Source: a virus. From it: DNA of 36,819 nucleotides. Shown one piece after another: positions 10,159 through 19,182 of the stretch. The translations under genes and the position numbers were made by a program. The stretch covers positions 1 to 36,819 of IMG/VR virus record IMGVR_UViG_3300006874_000043; one strand, written 5' to 3'. The stretch's first letter is position 1. Each line of letters starts with the position of its first letter. Below the pieces are notes generated by a model. The model made no database searches, was not told where the DNA came from, and saw only the letters and a list, made by a program, of their open reading frames with translations.

Positions 10159-11559
10159 TTATTTATCACAAGCGCACTGACATGTTTTATTTTCTAATTT
10201 TTCAATTTTTGCATTTAATTCTTTAATCGCTTCTACCAGCACGGGAACAATATTCCCATAAGCTACATGTTTATAACCGTCTTCATTTTCAGTAATTACT
10301 TGAGGTAAAATGGTTTCTAATTCTTGAGCAATAAAACCAATTTTTTCCTCTGTGTCTCCAACCTTATTGTAAGAAACACCACGCATTTGATCTACTTTAT
10401 TTAATGAATCTGAAAGATCCTGAACATTTTCCTTGACACGGATATCTGATAATGATATAAGGTCACCAGTAGCGGTAACATTTCCTGATGCAACAAGATT
10501 AACACAATTCAAATTACCTGTAAATGATCCATCACCAGTTTCGCCATATAATGCTATGGTAACATTATCACTAGAGTCTAAAAGTTCTATTCGACCATCA
10601 TTTTGAACCTGAAGTCCGTTACCTGCGCTACCATCAGAATTTACAACCATGTCAAGACCAGCGGTAATGATACCTTCGACTGTCATGGATGCTTTACCAA
10701 CATCTGTACCTAAACCATTGGTTTGCTGGTACATTTGAATTGAAGGTACAGTAGCATTGCCAGTCAGATCATTTTTTAAAATAAAATCAATCCGACGATC
10801 TGTAGATCTTTCCTCACCATGAATGTACATCATTACATGGCCGTTATTTTCAAAATATGTCTGACCGTTTCTTGCGCCCGTCTCTGACATATGATCAAAA
10901 CGAATTCTAGTATCGGCATCGCTTTGGTGAGAAACTTGTCTAGGAACCACAATGTCTAAGCCCGTACCATCGTATGATTGACCAGCAGAAATTGTAATCT
11001 GATTATTTGCATCAGGCCCAGTAAAGACAATATTATCACCAGCCTTAAATGCCTCGTGCGCAACCTCAGCTACACCACCACTTGTACCAAATGATGTATT
11101 TCCAGTAACTGTAAGATCTTGTACGACAAGCTCACCTTGCGGGGAAAGAGCAAATGGAGTAGTTGTAGATGTTTTAATAACAAAATTAGCATCAGTATTA
11201 TTATCTAAACCAATATCCCAGTTAAAAACATTATTTGTAAATCTTGCCTGCCCACCACTCGCACCATATGCAAAAATAGCGGTAACCTTTTGGCCCGAGC
11301 TAAATTCACCAGGTTGTTCAAATGTAATATTTCCAGCAGGATCAGCTGCACCAATATTATCAGCTGCCAATAAAGTGGTAGCAGTAATATTAGTTGCTGT
11401 AAAATCACCAACAAGAGTTGCATCACCTGTGGTGGTATCCCCTGAACCAGAGGCCGTCACAATTTCCGTCTTGAGTATATCAACTACTTCGTTGGTTTTG
11501 TCAAACCAATTCTGAAACGTTTGTGACGTTTGTAAATTTGTTATTCCAGGTTTAGCCAT
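10159..11559 (-). CDS. Tail fibre with C-terminal S74 self-cleaving chaperone domain (466 aa)
   Basis: The N-terminus (FQNWFDKTNEVVDIL) resembles attachment segments of other phage fibres. Residues 50-360 are a Thr/Asn/Gly-rich beta region typical of trimeric fibres. From about residue 368 there is an intramolecular chaperone of the Peptidase S74 (endosialidase-type) family: SLSDIRVKENV carries the cleavage-site Ser and conserved Arg/Lys, followed by GVSYN, GFIAQELE and a C-terminal helix (VEAIKELNAKIEKLENK). In this family the domain trimerises the fibre and then cuts itself off. The protein ends in CQCACDK, an unusual CxCxC tail. The start overlaps the end of the 63-aa coiled-coil gene by 8 bases, implying coupled translation. 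It is probably a host-recognition or side-fibre protein; the receptor is unknown. Confidence 0.88.
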   Translation of the reverse strand: MAKPGITNLQTSQTFQNWFDKTNEVVDILKTEIVTASGSGDTTTGDATLVGDFTATNITATTLLAADNIGAADPAGNITFEQPGEFSSGQKVTAIFAYGASGGQARFTNNVFNWDIGLDNNTDANFVIKTSTTTPFALSPQGELVVQDLTVTGNTSFGTSGGVAEVAHEAFKAGDNIVFTGPDANNQITISAGQSYDGTGLDIVVPRQVSHQSDADTRIRFDHMSETGARNGQTYFENNGHVMMYIHGEERSTDRRIDFILKNDLTGNATVPSIQMYQQTNGLGTDVGKASMTVEGIITAGLDMVVNSDGSAGNGLQVQNDGRIELLDSSDNVTIALYGETGDGSFTGNLNCVNLVASGNVTATGDLISLSDIRVKENVQDLSDSLNKVDQMRGVSYNKVGDTEEKIGFIAQELETILPQVITENEDGYKHVAYGNIVPVLVEAIKELNAKIEKLENKTCQCACDK

Positions 11560-11743
11560 TTTTGTGCTTCTTTTCCAATGCGTCTATTTTTTCGCAGATC
11601 CTAATCAGAGTCGATTGTATTTCACCAACATCACTTTGAAGTTTATCAACTCGCTTGTAATAAAGCCTTTCCATTTTATATTTATTCAAAGCTTCCAGGT
11701 CTTTATTAATAACCGCTCTACTATTAGGATCTCGTGTGATCAT
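11552..11743 (-). CDS. Small coiled-coil protein (63 aa)
   Basis: This short gene begins in an ATGA overlap with the stop of the 1790-aa gene and ends 8 bases inside the S74 fibre gene, so both junctions look translationally coupled. The N-terminus MITRDPNSRAVINKD is followed by a charged heptad-rich stretch (EALNKYKMERLYYKRVDKL, then IQSTLIRICEKIDALEKK) that should form a coiled coil. Similar tiny coiled-coil proteins occur beside fibre genes in marine T4-like phages. A role as a fibre connector or trimerisation partner is inference from position and shape. Confidence 0.75.
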   Translation of the reverse strand: MITRDPNSRAVINKDLEALNKYKMERLYYKRVDKLQSDVGEIQSTLIRICEKIDALEKKHKNG

Positions 11744-14700
11744 GTCAATGCAATGCCTCTATAATCTCTTAATCTTGGTGCGTTATAAATGGTAGAGGAT
11801 AGTAATTCTACTTTAACAGCAAATCTTCTGTATCCGGTAAAATCACCAGCTTCACTTGTATATTCTAGCACACCGTCCACATTTTTGGCCGAAGAAGGAA
11901 CTGCATATTTAAATTCTCTGTAATCGTTAACATTTGATTTTGACGAGAATGTATTGATACCTTCAATTAATTCAAGTTCAACCCATCCTAGAGTTTCAAA
12001 TGAATCACTATCATATACATTCTGTGGTTTAATGTAAACTTTAATATCCGTACCTTCAGGTCTATAACCAGTCAAAATAAGTTGGAAGTCCTCTGCATCA
12101 AAGTTTTCAGCAAGTTCAACCTTTTTGGAAATATATTTTGATGTAGTTGCAGATGTATTTGTTATATTCCATTGATAAGCAATTAATTTGGAAAGCTCAA
12201 CATCAATAATAGGTGACGATGTATTTAATCCCGATTGCTTTTTCATATCAACTGCAAGTATAAATTTCTTATCAGCATTTAAATCATTTGATCTACTGTA
12301 AATTACAGCACCCTTGTTTGAGAAATAATTGTTATCATTAAATCTCAATGGCTGTTCATAATATACATTTATATTATTAGGCGATGTGAAGCGTCCGTAT
12401 AACGACGTAGAGGTCGTGCCATCGTTGGTTCTATTAATGAATGGTTGAATATAACTCAAATTAATATTGTCGATGGATGCAGTATTTGCTTGTGATCCAG
12501 AATCAAAGCCATATACAAATGTGCCCGGATCAAATTTTCTACCAGTTCTAGCAGAACTTCCTTCTACGTGCATTTCACTTGGATTTCTCAGATCATAATA
12601 TGATAACTTACCTGCAACCACCGGTTGGCCAGAACTTGCGACAAAATCAAATGGTGAATTTTTATGAGCGACCATTCTTGTGGCTGACGTTACATCAGTA
12701 ATTGTAAATATATCTTTATTTACACCATCATTAACAAAAATCATGTCATCAATAGCATAAGTGGAATCAAGACCAGATCCTGTAATTACATTATTGCCAA
12801 CTTCCATTGACACAACATTACTAGTTCCTGAAGCCTCATCTTTTATCTGATAAATCCATTCGTCGTAATTAAATCTACCAGAAATATCATTAACGGTTAG
12901 GAATTCATGATCTTTATTCTTTAAAAATACAGTTCCCTGATTGGAGTTAAAATTGTGTCGTTTAAGATTAAATTTAACATCCTCATCCTGATACGCTTTC
13001 CATGCTCTGTTGTTTGTTGATGTGAACAGAAGACCGTCACCCCAGTCTTGAACAACCGCTGCACCTTGTGTTGGTCCAGGAGTTAAGTCTGTACCACCTA
13101 CTTTAGATGTAAAGATAAGATAATCTGGATCAGCTGCATCTGGCATTACAACAAACGCATATTCTCTTTCAGCTTGAAGTCTTACAGGAGCCTCAAATTG
13201 AATTGTAGTTGCTGCACTAGCATCATCTGATACGTTTACTTCATCCTTTGTATAGTGAACTTTTGAAAAAGGAATAATATTACCTGAAGGATATCCATTA
13301 TCTGTCTCCGACAAATAAACTGTAACACCATTGACATCTGATTTACGTTTAAAATATAAATCAAGTTCTGAAACCATTACAGTATCTGAGCCTTGAGCCA
13401 TACCTTTTCTTACATAGAATGTTTGTGCCAGTGGATCACCACCCACGCGCTGTGTTACTGACCGAGAAACAATTTCAGTGTTTATATTAAATACTGGTTC
13501 TCTTGTTGAAAGTTCTGTTTTCTCGATTGAAAAATTATAAGCTCTATATGTAAGTGATGTACCAGAAGTTCCAGCTGAATCAATAGATTCATATTGATCA
13601 ACATCAGAAATCTTTAAGACTCTATCGCCGACAAAGAATGTAGCCTCTGGTATTTTAAAGATTGCTCTAAGAACACCATTAGCATCAGAATTAATACCAG
13701 TTCCAGCAATACCATAATCACCGAAACGTTCTATTTCATTCACCTGACTTGCTGCAGTACCTGGTGCGATATGTGCATTTACATCATCACCATCAAAGAA
13801 GAAATAATGAGGTGTGTTTGGTCTTAATCCAGCAACCCAAACCTTAATTTCGCGGGATGCAATAAATGGATTAAATTCAATATTTGTAACAAAATCACCG
13901 ACCTGTTCGGCTGCTGATCCTACCTCTAAACTTGATAAGGTATCTTCAAAGGTTGTGGTTAAGAATCTACCTTGCCTTACAGAGGATACCACCTCTGTGT
14001 CCATTAATACATCAGTAAGAGGAATGAACGTTTGAAGATTATCAACAAAATCTTCAAACATCGATGCTGTATCAATTGTCAATGGATCCGGATTTTGTGT
14101 AAAGTCATATGCAACATCATATTCTGGAGATAATGCTCCAAGACCCTTATAATTGTAATAATTACTTACACAGTTTCTAAACTCAGTAGCAAAAGGTTGA
14201 TTTATTATTGATACATTTGAATCTCTACTTAATGATACAACATCAGGATTATTTGTAGGAGGATATAATTGAGAACCTTCGGCGTCTGCATATACCAAAT
14301 CCAATGAAAATTGCTTTACAGCCGGTGTTAATATTTTCTGGCCGTGTAAAACGGCTGCATTATATTCTGGATTATTAACATCGGCAAAAGAAAGATCATT
14401 AAACGGATCTACTATAAATCCATTTTTAAATCTATTTCTACCATTTTCATCAAGTACACTAAGATTTTGAGTGGCAGCTTCAAGCTGACTTAATGAAATG
14501 TAATAATTTAAATTGTCAATTTTATCTTCAATTCTCTTAATGTCCTTCATTTTATATCCCTTGTGGGATTTTTTACGGACAGTTATACCATAATCTCTAA
14601 GACCTTTAGCAGCTGCCTCGGCGGGTGATAATGCCGGTGAGCCAGGAATTGTAATTTCAGCCAACACCATTTGATCTGGTGATAGTGTAGGAGGTATTGC

Positions 14701-17112
14701 AAATCTTTCCTCACGACCTTGAGTCAAATTAAATCTACCAAATGAGTCAACAGTCAATGAGTCAACTCTTGATAGGAACGATTCAATGTCTACAGTAGCC
14801 CTTTCATTGACTGCTGGCGTAATAGGTGTAATCGATGCAAATGTTGGTGCCAACCCAACAGCTGCATTAACTGTAGGAGCAGTTGCTGGATTTGTTGCAT
14901 TATAATCGGCCGCTGCAGCAGGATCTGCATAAGGTCTAAAATCAAAACATTCTCTTAGATAAAATTTACGACCAGACGATGTTGTATATGAAGGAATGTC
15001 GTCATAACCTATTGTGGTAGGATAACTGCTTACGTCAAAATAATAACTTCTACCTGCTATAGCATTTAATTCAAATACTTTTAATTCAACAGTAATTACT
15101 TCATTAATTGGAATTGGTCGCCCTTGGATATATTCAATAAATGAAATATCATAATAAGTGTCTTTTTGGTTTGGTACCAATCTAAAACTATTTGTATAAT
15201 CATTACCAGAAGCACCGGTAATACTAACAATCTCGTACACATCAGGGAATCCTAGACTCCATCTATTATTTTGTGTATCAAACACATGATTAATTTTAAT
15301 ATGTGTTTGTTTGCTCAATTTGCCATATGGTCTTGGCGCAGTATTACCAGTTCTATTTCTGTTATAATAAACATGAGCGGCCGCGCCTCCTGCACCATCT
15401 GCGGGATCAATTTGGATTCTTAACTGTGTGCCTGAGTTTTCTACTGCAACACTTTGTACTGTTAATTTTGTACCAGTATCCTCGATTACCAATATGTCAT
15501 CTTGATCAAGGAAAAAGTCACCGTCAGCACCTGCAGAAACTATAATTTGATCGGTCCCTGAATCAACAGTTGCAGTAGTAACCTCTCTGATAGGAAGTTT
15601 TACACAGGTTGTATCCTTAAGGCTTCGCATTCCTGTATCAAAGATAAGAGCCTGTTCCGCAGTATTCTTTAGAACAGCTGGTTGAACAGCAGTATTTGCA
15701 ACCTGAATATAACCAGTAGGAACATCAATAATTTCCGTTTCGGCAAAATTACTACCTGGGTTCATTCTTACGCCGCTGAGATGTACCTTGGTATCAGTAA
15801 TGTTGTGAACAAAAACTTCACCAATTTTTGTACCGCCTACGTTTTTAAGATCCGCAGTAGTTGCTCTATCGAGTTCTACGTAACCTTGAAAATCCAATAC
15901 ATCAACATATTGCCCATAATTAAAACTAACTGTTTGATCTTCTATAATTTCACTATTAGAAATAGGATCAACCGTTATTAATCTTTCGGCTAAATTTTCA
16001 ATTCTATATCCACGGATATATGCCGTACCTGGCCCAACGGCAATTTTGAGATCATTGCCTCTACGTGTTGGTGTGATCTTAAAATTCTTTACGATATAAT
16101 TTCCTGACTCTTCATAAGTACGTCGAGCCATTTCATCACCAAGAGCATTATATTCACTTACATCTCTGATTGATACCGCATTACCATTACTATATCTAAT
16201 TAAACTAAAGAATGATGAGTCGGCATCTGCTTCAGTTTGTTCTTTTACTACAAGAGTAGGTACAAGTTTAAGTCTATCAGCACCGGGTGCATTAAAGTTA
16301 CTAGATCCGTTTGCATTATCATATAAGCTAGGATCCTCAAATGCATTTACAAGTGTTTCATTAACCTGATAACCAACTGCTAATTGATCTGGAAATTTTG
16401 TATATTTACTTACGATAAGGGTTTGAGCTTCAGCAAATAGAAAATGCCCTTTTTGGAAAATAACACCAGACTCTGATCTGATACCAAACGACTGACCTAC
16501 ATGATTCGATAGATCACTGACATCTATTTCAGTAGCAACAGCTGTCGTTTGAATGGGATTTGTTTCACCAATATCCAATTCACCAACTTTAAATTTCTTT
16601 TCTGATACTGTGAGTTTTTCACCAGCAATAAAGCGCTTATATTGATTAACCGATACATCAGTATTTGTATAACCAATAAAGAATGTATTCAGATTTGGAG
16701 GTGCGGATGAAAAACCTCTTACACCGGCAATAACAATTGCCTTGAGTCCACTAGTTTCACCCGTAATTTCATATACATAATCAATTTCAGTATCAACGCC
16801 ATTAATATTTTCGACATCACGTCTACTCACATATGCGGTCGGATCAAAGTTTGTAGTAGTTGCATTTCCGTCTACGAGTTTTACATATTCCAAACCGTTG
16901 ATCTGAGTGAAGTTACAGCCTTTAATAATACTACCTTCTTGGTAGATATTATCACCGAACTGTTCAATCTGATTTTGTAAAACTGTTTGAAGCTGAGTAA
17001 GTTCTCTGGCCTGAACTGCATAGCCAGGTTTAAACAATACTCTGTAGTATTGAGCTTCCTGACTATAGTCATCAAAATATGGAGCAGTGCTTAAATTTGT
17101 GTTAATTGGCAT
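11740..17112 (-). CDS. DUF4815-type large virion structural protein (1790 aa)
   Basis: The N-terminus contains APYFDDYSQ, YYRVLFKPGYAVQARELTQL and QNQIEQFGDNIYQEGSII. This matches what I recall of the DUF4815 domain found near the start of large structural proteins of marine T4-like phages. The rest is beta-rich with scattered repeats of fibre character, including GLRPNTPHYFFFDG near residue 1100 and a following VLRAIFKIPEATFFVGDRVLK segment, and it ends RLRDYRGIALT. A predicted helical stretch near residue 860 (MKDIKRIEDKIDNLNYYISL) could trimerise. It follows gp8 with an 11-base gap and a good AAGGAA ribosome site. Position after gp8, where T4 has genes 9-12, suggests a baseplate-periphery or fibre-linking role. 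Exact equivalence to any T4 protein is not established here. Confidence 0.85.
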   Translation of the reverse strand: MPINTNLSTAPYFDDYSQEAQYYRVLFKPGYAVQARELTQLQTVLQNQIEQFGDNIYQEGSIIKGCNFTQINGLEYVKLVDGNATTTNFDPTAYVSRRDVENINGVDTEIDYVYEITGETSGLKAIVIAGVRGFSSAPPNLNTFFIGYTNTDVSVNQYKRFIAGEKLTVSEKKFKVGELDIGETNPIQTTAVATEIDVSDLSNHVGQSFGIRSESGVIFQKGHFLFAEAQTLIVSKYTKFPDQLAVGYQVNETLVNAFEDPSLYDNANGSSNFNAPGADRLKLVPTLVVKEQTEADADSSFFSLIRYSNGNAVSIRDVSEYNALGDEMARRTYEESGNYIVKNFKITPTRRGNDLKIAVGPGTAYIRGYRIENLAERLITVDPISNSEIIEDQTVSFNYGQYVDVLDFQGYVELDRATTADLKNVGGTKIGEVFVHNITDTKVHLSGVRMNPGSNFAETEIIDVPTGYIQVANTAVQPAVLKNTAEQALIFDTGMRSLKDTTCVKLPIREVTTATVDSGTDQIIVSAGADGDFFLDQDDILVIEDTGTKLTVQSVAVENSGTQLRIQIDPADGAGGAAAHVYYNRNRTGNTAPRPYGKLSKQTHIKINHVFDTQNNRWSLGFPDVYEIVSITGASGNDYTNSFRLVPNQKDTYYDISFIEYIQGRPIPINEVITVELKVFELNAIAGRSYYFDVSSYPTTIGYDDIPSYTTSSGRKFYLRECFDFRPYADPAAAADYNATNPATAPTVNAAVGLAPTFASITPITPAVNERATVDIESFLSRVDSLTVDSFGRFNLTQGREERFAIPPTLSPDQMVLAEITIPGSPALSPAEAAAKGLRDYGITVRKKSHKGYKMKDIKRIEDKIDNLNYYISLSQLEAATQNLSVLDENGRNRFKNGFIVDPFNDLSFADVNNPEYNAAVLHGQKILTPAVKQFSLDLVYADAEGSQLYPPTNNPDVVSLSRDSNVSIINQPFATEFRNCVSNYYNYKGLGALSPEYDVAYDFTQNPDPLTIDTASMFEDFVDNLQTFIPLTDVLMDTEVVSSVRQGRFLTTTFEDTLSSLEVGSAAEQVGDFVTNIEFNPFIASREIKVWVAGLRPNTPHYFFFDGDDVNAHIAPGTAASQVNEIERFGDYGIAGTGINSDANGVLRAIFKIPEATFFVGDRVLKISDVDQYESIDSAGTSGTSLTYRAYNFSIEKTELSTREPVFNINTEIVSRSVTQRVGGDPLAQTFYVRKGMAQGSDTVMVSELDLYFKRKSDVNGVTVYLSETDNGYPSGNIIPFSKVHYTKDEVNVSDDASAATTIQFEAPVRLQAEREYAFVVMPDAADPDYLIFTSKVGGTDLTPGPTQGAAVVQDWGDGLLFTSTNNRAWKAYQDEDVKFNLKRHNFNSNQGTVFLKNKDHEFLTVNDISGRFNYDEWIYQIKDEASGTSNVVSMEVGNNVITGSGLDSTYAIDDMIFVNDGVNKDIFTITDVTSATRMVAHKNSPFDFVASSGQPVVAGKLSYYDLRNPSEMHVEGSSARTGRKFDPGTFVYGFDSGSQANTASIDNINLSYIQPFINRTNDGTTSTSLYGRFTSPNNINVYYEQPLRFNDNNYFSNKGAVIYSRSNDLNADKKFILAVDMKKQSGLNTSSPIIDVELSKLIAYQWNITNTSATTSKYISKKVELAENFDAEDFQLILTGYRPEGTDIKVYIKPQNVYDSDSFETLGWVELELIEGINTFSSKSNVNDYREFKYAVPSSAKNVDGVLEYTSEAGDFTGYRRFAVKVELLSSTIYNAPRLRDYRGIALT

Positions 17113-17123
17113 CTATCTATTCC

Positions 17124-19136
17124 TTAAAATTCCATGACGAACTTAAATTCTTCTCTCGAATTTTCTGTTCTTTCCAGAGGGAAAAAGTCTTCCATATAAT
17201 ATACCTTCCCGGATCTCTGTACGTATGTTGACTCTATAATGTTATTTGCCACAGGAGTATTTATTCTAATAATTTGGCCGTTTGATCTTCTAAAATTCAA
17301 ACTGTCGTCAAATGAAATATCAGAATTTGCTTGATTTTCTGCCGCGCCTGAATATTCAACTAGCCAAACTGTATTACTTGTGTAATCAAGATCAAATACC
17401 TTACCCTGGAATACTGTCACATTTGATCCATTAATTTGATAAAGTATTTCATTCTTTTGAACACCCGCAATTTCATCAGTGACAAAACCAAATCTATTAT
17501 CAAAAATATTAGGATTTGCTGGAAGAGCATATTGATCTGTATTTGCCTGCCCTCCCATACCGCTATGAACAGTACAGTAATAATGTAATATAGGCGCAGG
17601 ATCCTCAACTACTATTTGAGTGTATGCTCCAGCACTTCCTGGGGTACCGTTGGTGGTCACACCAGTGGTATATTCGACACCACCGCCGTGTGTTCCATTA
17701 CCAGTTTCTGAGAATCTCAGTGGGTGTGTGGCGTTTGACGCATCTGATTGATCAAATACATATGTCTGACCTTCCACAAGTGTAAGTTGTGGGCTTACTG
17801 AACCGTTAATATAATACTTATTACCAGCACCATAATCATTTGTGCCAGTGGCCACTGTTACTGTAAACGTAGTTGTTTCGGTGGTAGGATCGTAAATATC
17901 AAAGGTAGGATTTCTAACAATACCAACCTTTGAATATGTATTATTATAACCTATTTGAGTATTATCTGCACCAGTAATATATCCATATAGCAAAACATGT
18001 CTACATTTTAGTTCATCTAATAAATTAGTTCCGTGTCCATCAACAGGAGCAAGAACAGGTCTGATAATTGCTCTCACATCAACTGTATTTGGATTATCTG
18101 GATCAAAATCATAAATTGGATCTCTTACCTCGGCAACTGCATTATTATAACCTTGCCCAGGATTATGTAAAACAATATCAGTAATTGAGCCATTATCAAT
18201 AATAGGGTAACCAATAGCACCTGTCCCATCGCCACTTATTATAACTCTTGGCAATACTTTAAATTTTGCATTACTTCCGAAACCAGTATAACCAGAAAAT
18301 TGTGAGTTTGGCTTTACTCTATTTTGTACAATAAATCTTGCCCTGTTTGTATTTTCATCATATGTATAAACCAGAATGGTAAAAATATCTGTAAAATTAT
18401 CTACCGGGTTCGTAAGAAGTATTGTTTGGCCAACATAATAACCGACCGATGAGCCAAAAGTTTCGCTTGTAAATTTTGCATAAAAAGATGAAATATTTGA
18501 TGTGGGGTTGTCTGATGGTACTGAATCCAAATTACCAGTAACGGTTTTATATCCATTACTTGATTCTGCGTTTTCAACAATAATATCTGAAAATGGTGAC
18601 CCACCAGTGGTTGAAGTAGGATTCGAATCAAATGTTCCAATTATAGGAATATAGCCCAGCGCGTTATATGCATCAAATTCTATTCTTGTCATTGAATACA
18701 TAAATTTCCAGATATATCCATCTTGTGTATCATATAACTGATCTGGAGTATCTGCGTTCCACTGAGGGGCATTTATTGATGGAGACCCATCGCCGTTGTC
18801 TAGGCATTTATATACTCGGTAGTCACCTGTATTGTGATTTGTTGGACCGACTACGGAATAAAAGTTTACTCCTCCCAAATCGGTAGTATCATCAAATTTA
18901 TTATATACCGTTTCTCTTTGCCAAGGGTAATATTTAATCATGAATTTTACATCACTATTATATACCTTCTTGCCGAATATTGTTTTTTCTAGAAATTCCA
19001 TTTTTGAGCGAATGGAATTTTCAGCATCATCCTGAGTAGTCCCAGAAACGAATACATAATAATCGTTCGACAATACATCGTCTACGAAGCGTCTCGCATT
19101 ATCGGTTTTAAAATTTGTGGTCAAAATTTCTGGCAT
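17124..19136 (-). CDS. 8: Baseplate wedge protein gp8 with inserted cupredoxin-like domain (670 aa)
   Basis: Landmarks of T4 gp8 are present. KYYPWQRETVY matches the Pro-Trp element near the start, YRVYKCLDN and DGYIWKFMYSM match the T4 YRCLD and DGYVWEYLF segments, and the C-terminus SGKVYYMEDFFPLERT ending in EFKFVMEF parallels T4 GEMIYMENRPPI ending in INILFTF. gp8 links wedge components in the baseplate periphery. The protein is about twice the length of T4 gp8 (334 aa). Part of the excess is a beta-sandwich domain at about residues 434-532 with FDQSDASNATHPLRFSETG and YYCTVHSGMGG, which gives the His, Cys, His, Met pattern of copper-binding cupredoxins. A late-promoter box lies 30 bases upstream. 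gp8 identity is firm; copper binding is inferred. Confidence 0.88.
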   Translation of the reverse strand: MPEILTTNFKTDNARRFVDDVLSNDYYVFVSGTTQDDAENSIRSKMEFLEKTIFGKKVYNSDVKFMIKYYPWQRETVYNKFDDTTDLGGVNFYSVVGPTNHNTGDYRVYKCLDNGDGSPSINAPQWNADTPDQLYDTQDGYIWKFMYSMTRIEFDAYNALGYIPIIGTFDSNPTSTTGGSPFSDIIVENAESSNGYKTVTGNLDSVPSDNPTSNISSFYAKFTSETFGSSVGYYVGQTILLTNPVDNFTDIFTILVYTYDENTNRARFIVQNRVKPNSQFSGYTGFGSNAKFKVLPRVIISGDGTGAIGYPIIDNGSITDIVLHNPGQGYNNAVAEVRDPIYDFDPDNPNTVDVRAIIRPVLAPVDGHGTNLLDELKCRHVLLYGYITGADNTQIGYNNTYSKVGIVRNPTFDIYDPTTETTTFTVTVATGTNDYGAGNKYYINGSVSPQLTLVEGQTYVFDQSDASNATHPLRFSETGNGTHGGGVEYTTGVTTNGTPGSAGAYTQIVVEDPAPILHYYCTVHSGMGGQANTDQYALPANPNIFDNRFGFVTDEIAGVQKNEILYQINGSNVTVFQGKVFDLDYTSNTVWLVEYSGAAENQANSDISFDDSLNFRRSNGQIIRINTPVANNIIESTYVQRSGKVYYMEDFFPLERTENSREEFKFVMEF

Positions 19137-19166
19137 GCTAATCCCACTAAAATAGATTTTATTTTT

Positions 19167-19174
19167 TATTTATA
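19167..19174 (-). promoter_or_regulatory. T4-type late promoter box before gp8
   Basis: An exact TATAAATA octamer reads on the minus strand in the 46-bp gap between the protease gene and gp8. A transcript starting about six bases downstream would have a leader of roughly 25 bases before the gp8 ATG. Exact octamer plus intergenic position supports it; no -35 element is expected for this promoter class. Confidence 0.6.
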
Positions 19175-19182
19175 TCAAAGTT

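Noticed and set aside
9245-10180. Long plus-strand open frames (136 and 153 codons) opposite the giant gene's N-terminus
   Set aside because: They mirror the repeated beta-helix coding on the other strand, have repetitive low-complexity translations and no ribosome site or promoter; they are shadows.
11662-11690. AATAAATA-like box before the S74 fibre gene
   Set aside because: It lies inside the coiled-coil gene, about 120 bases from the fibre start; overlap coupling already explains fibre expression.
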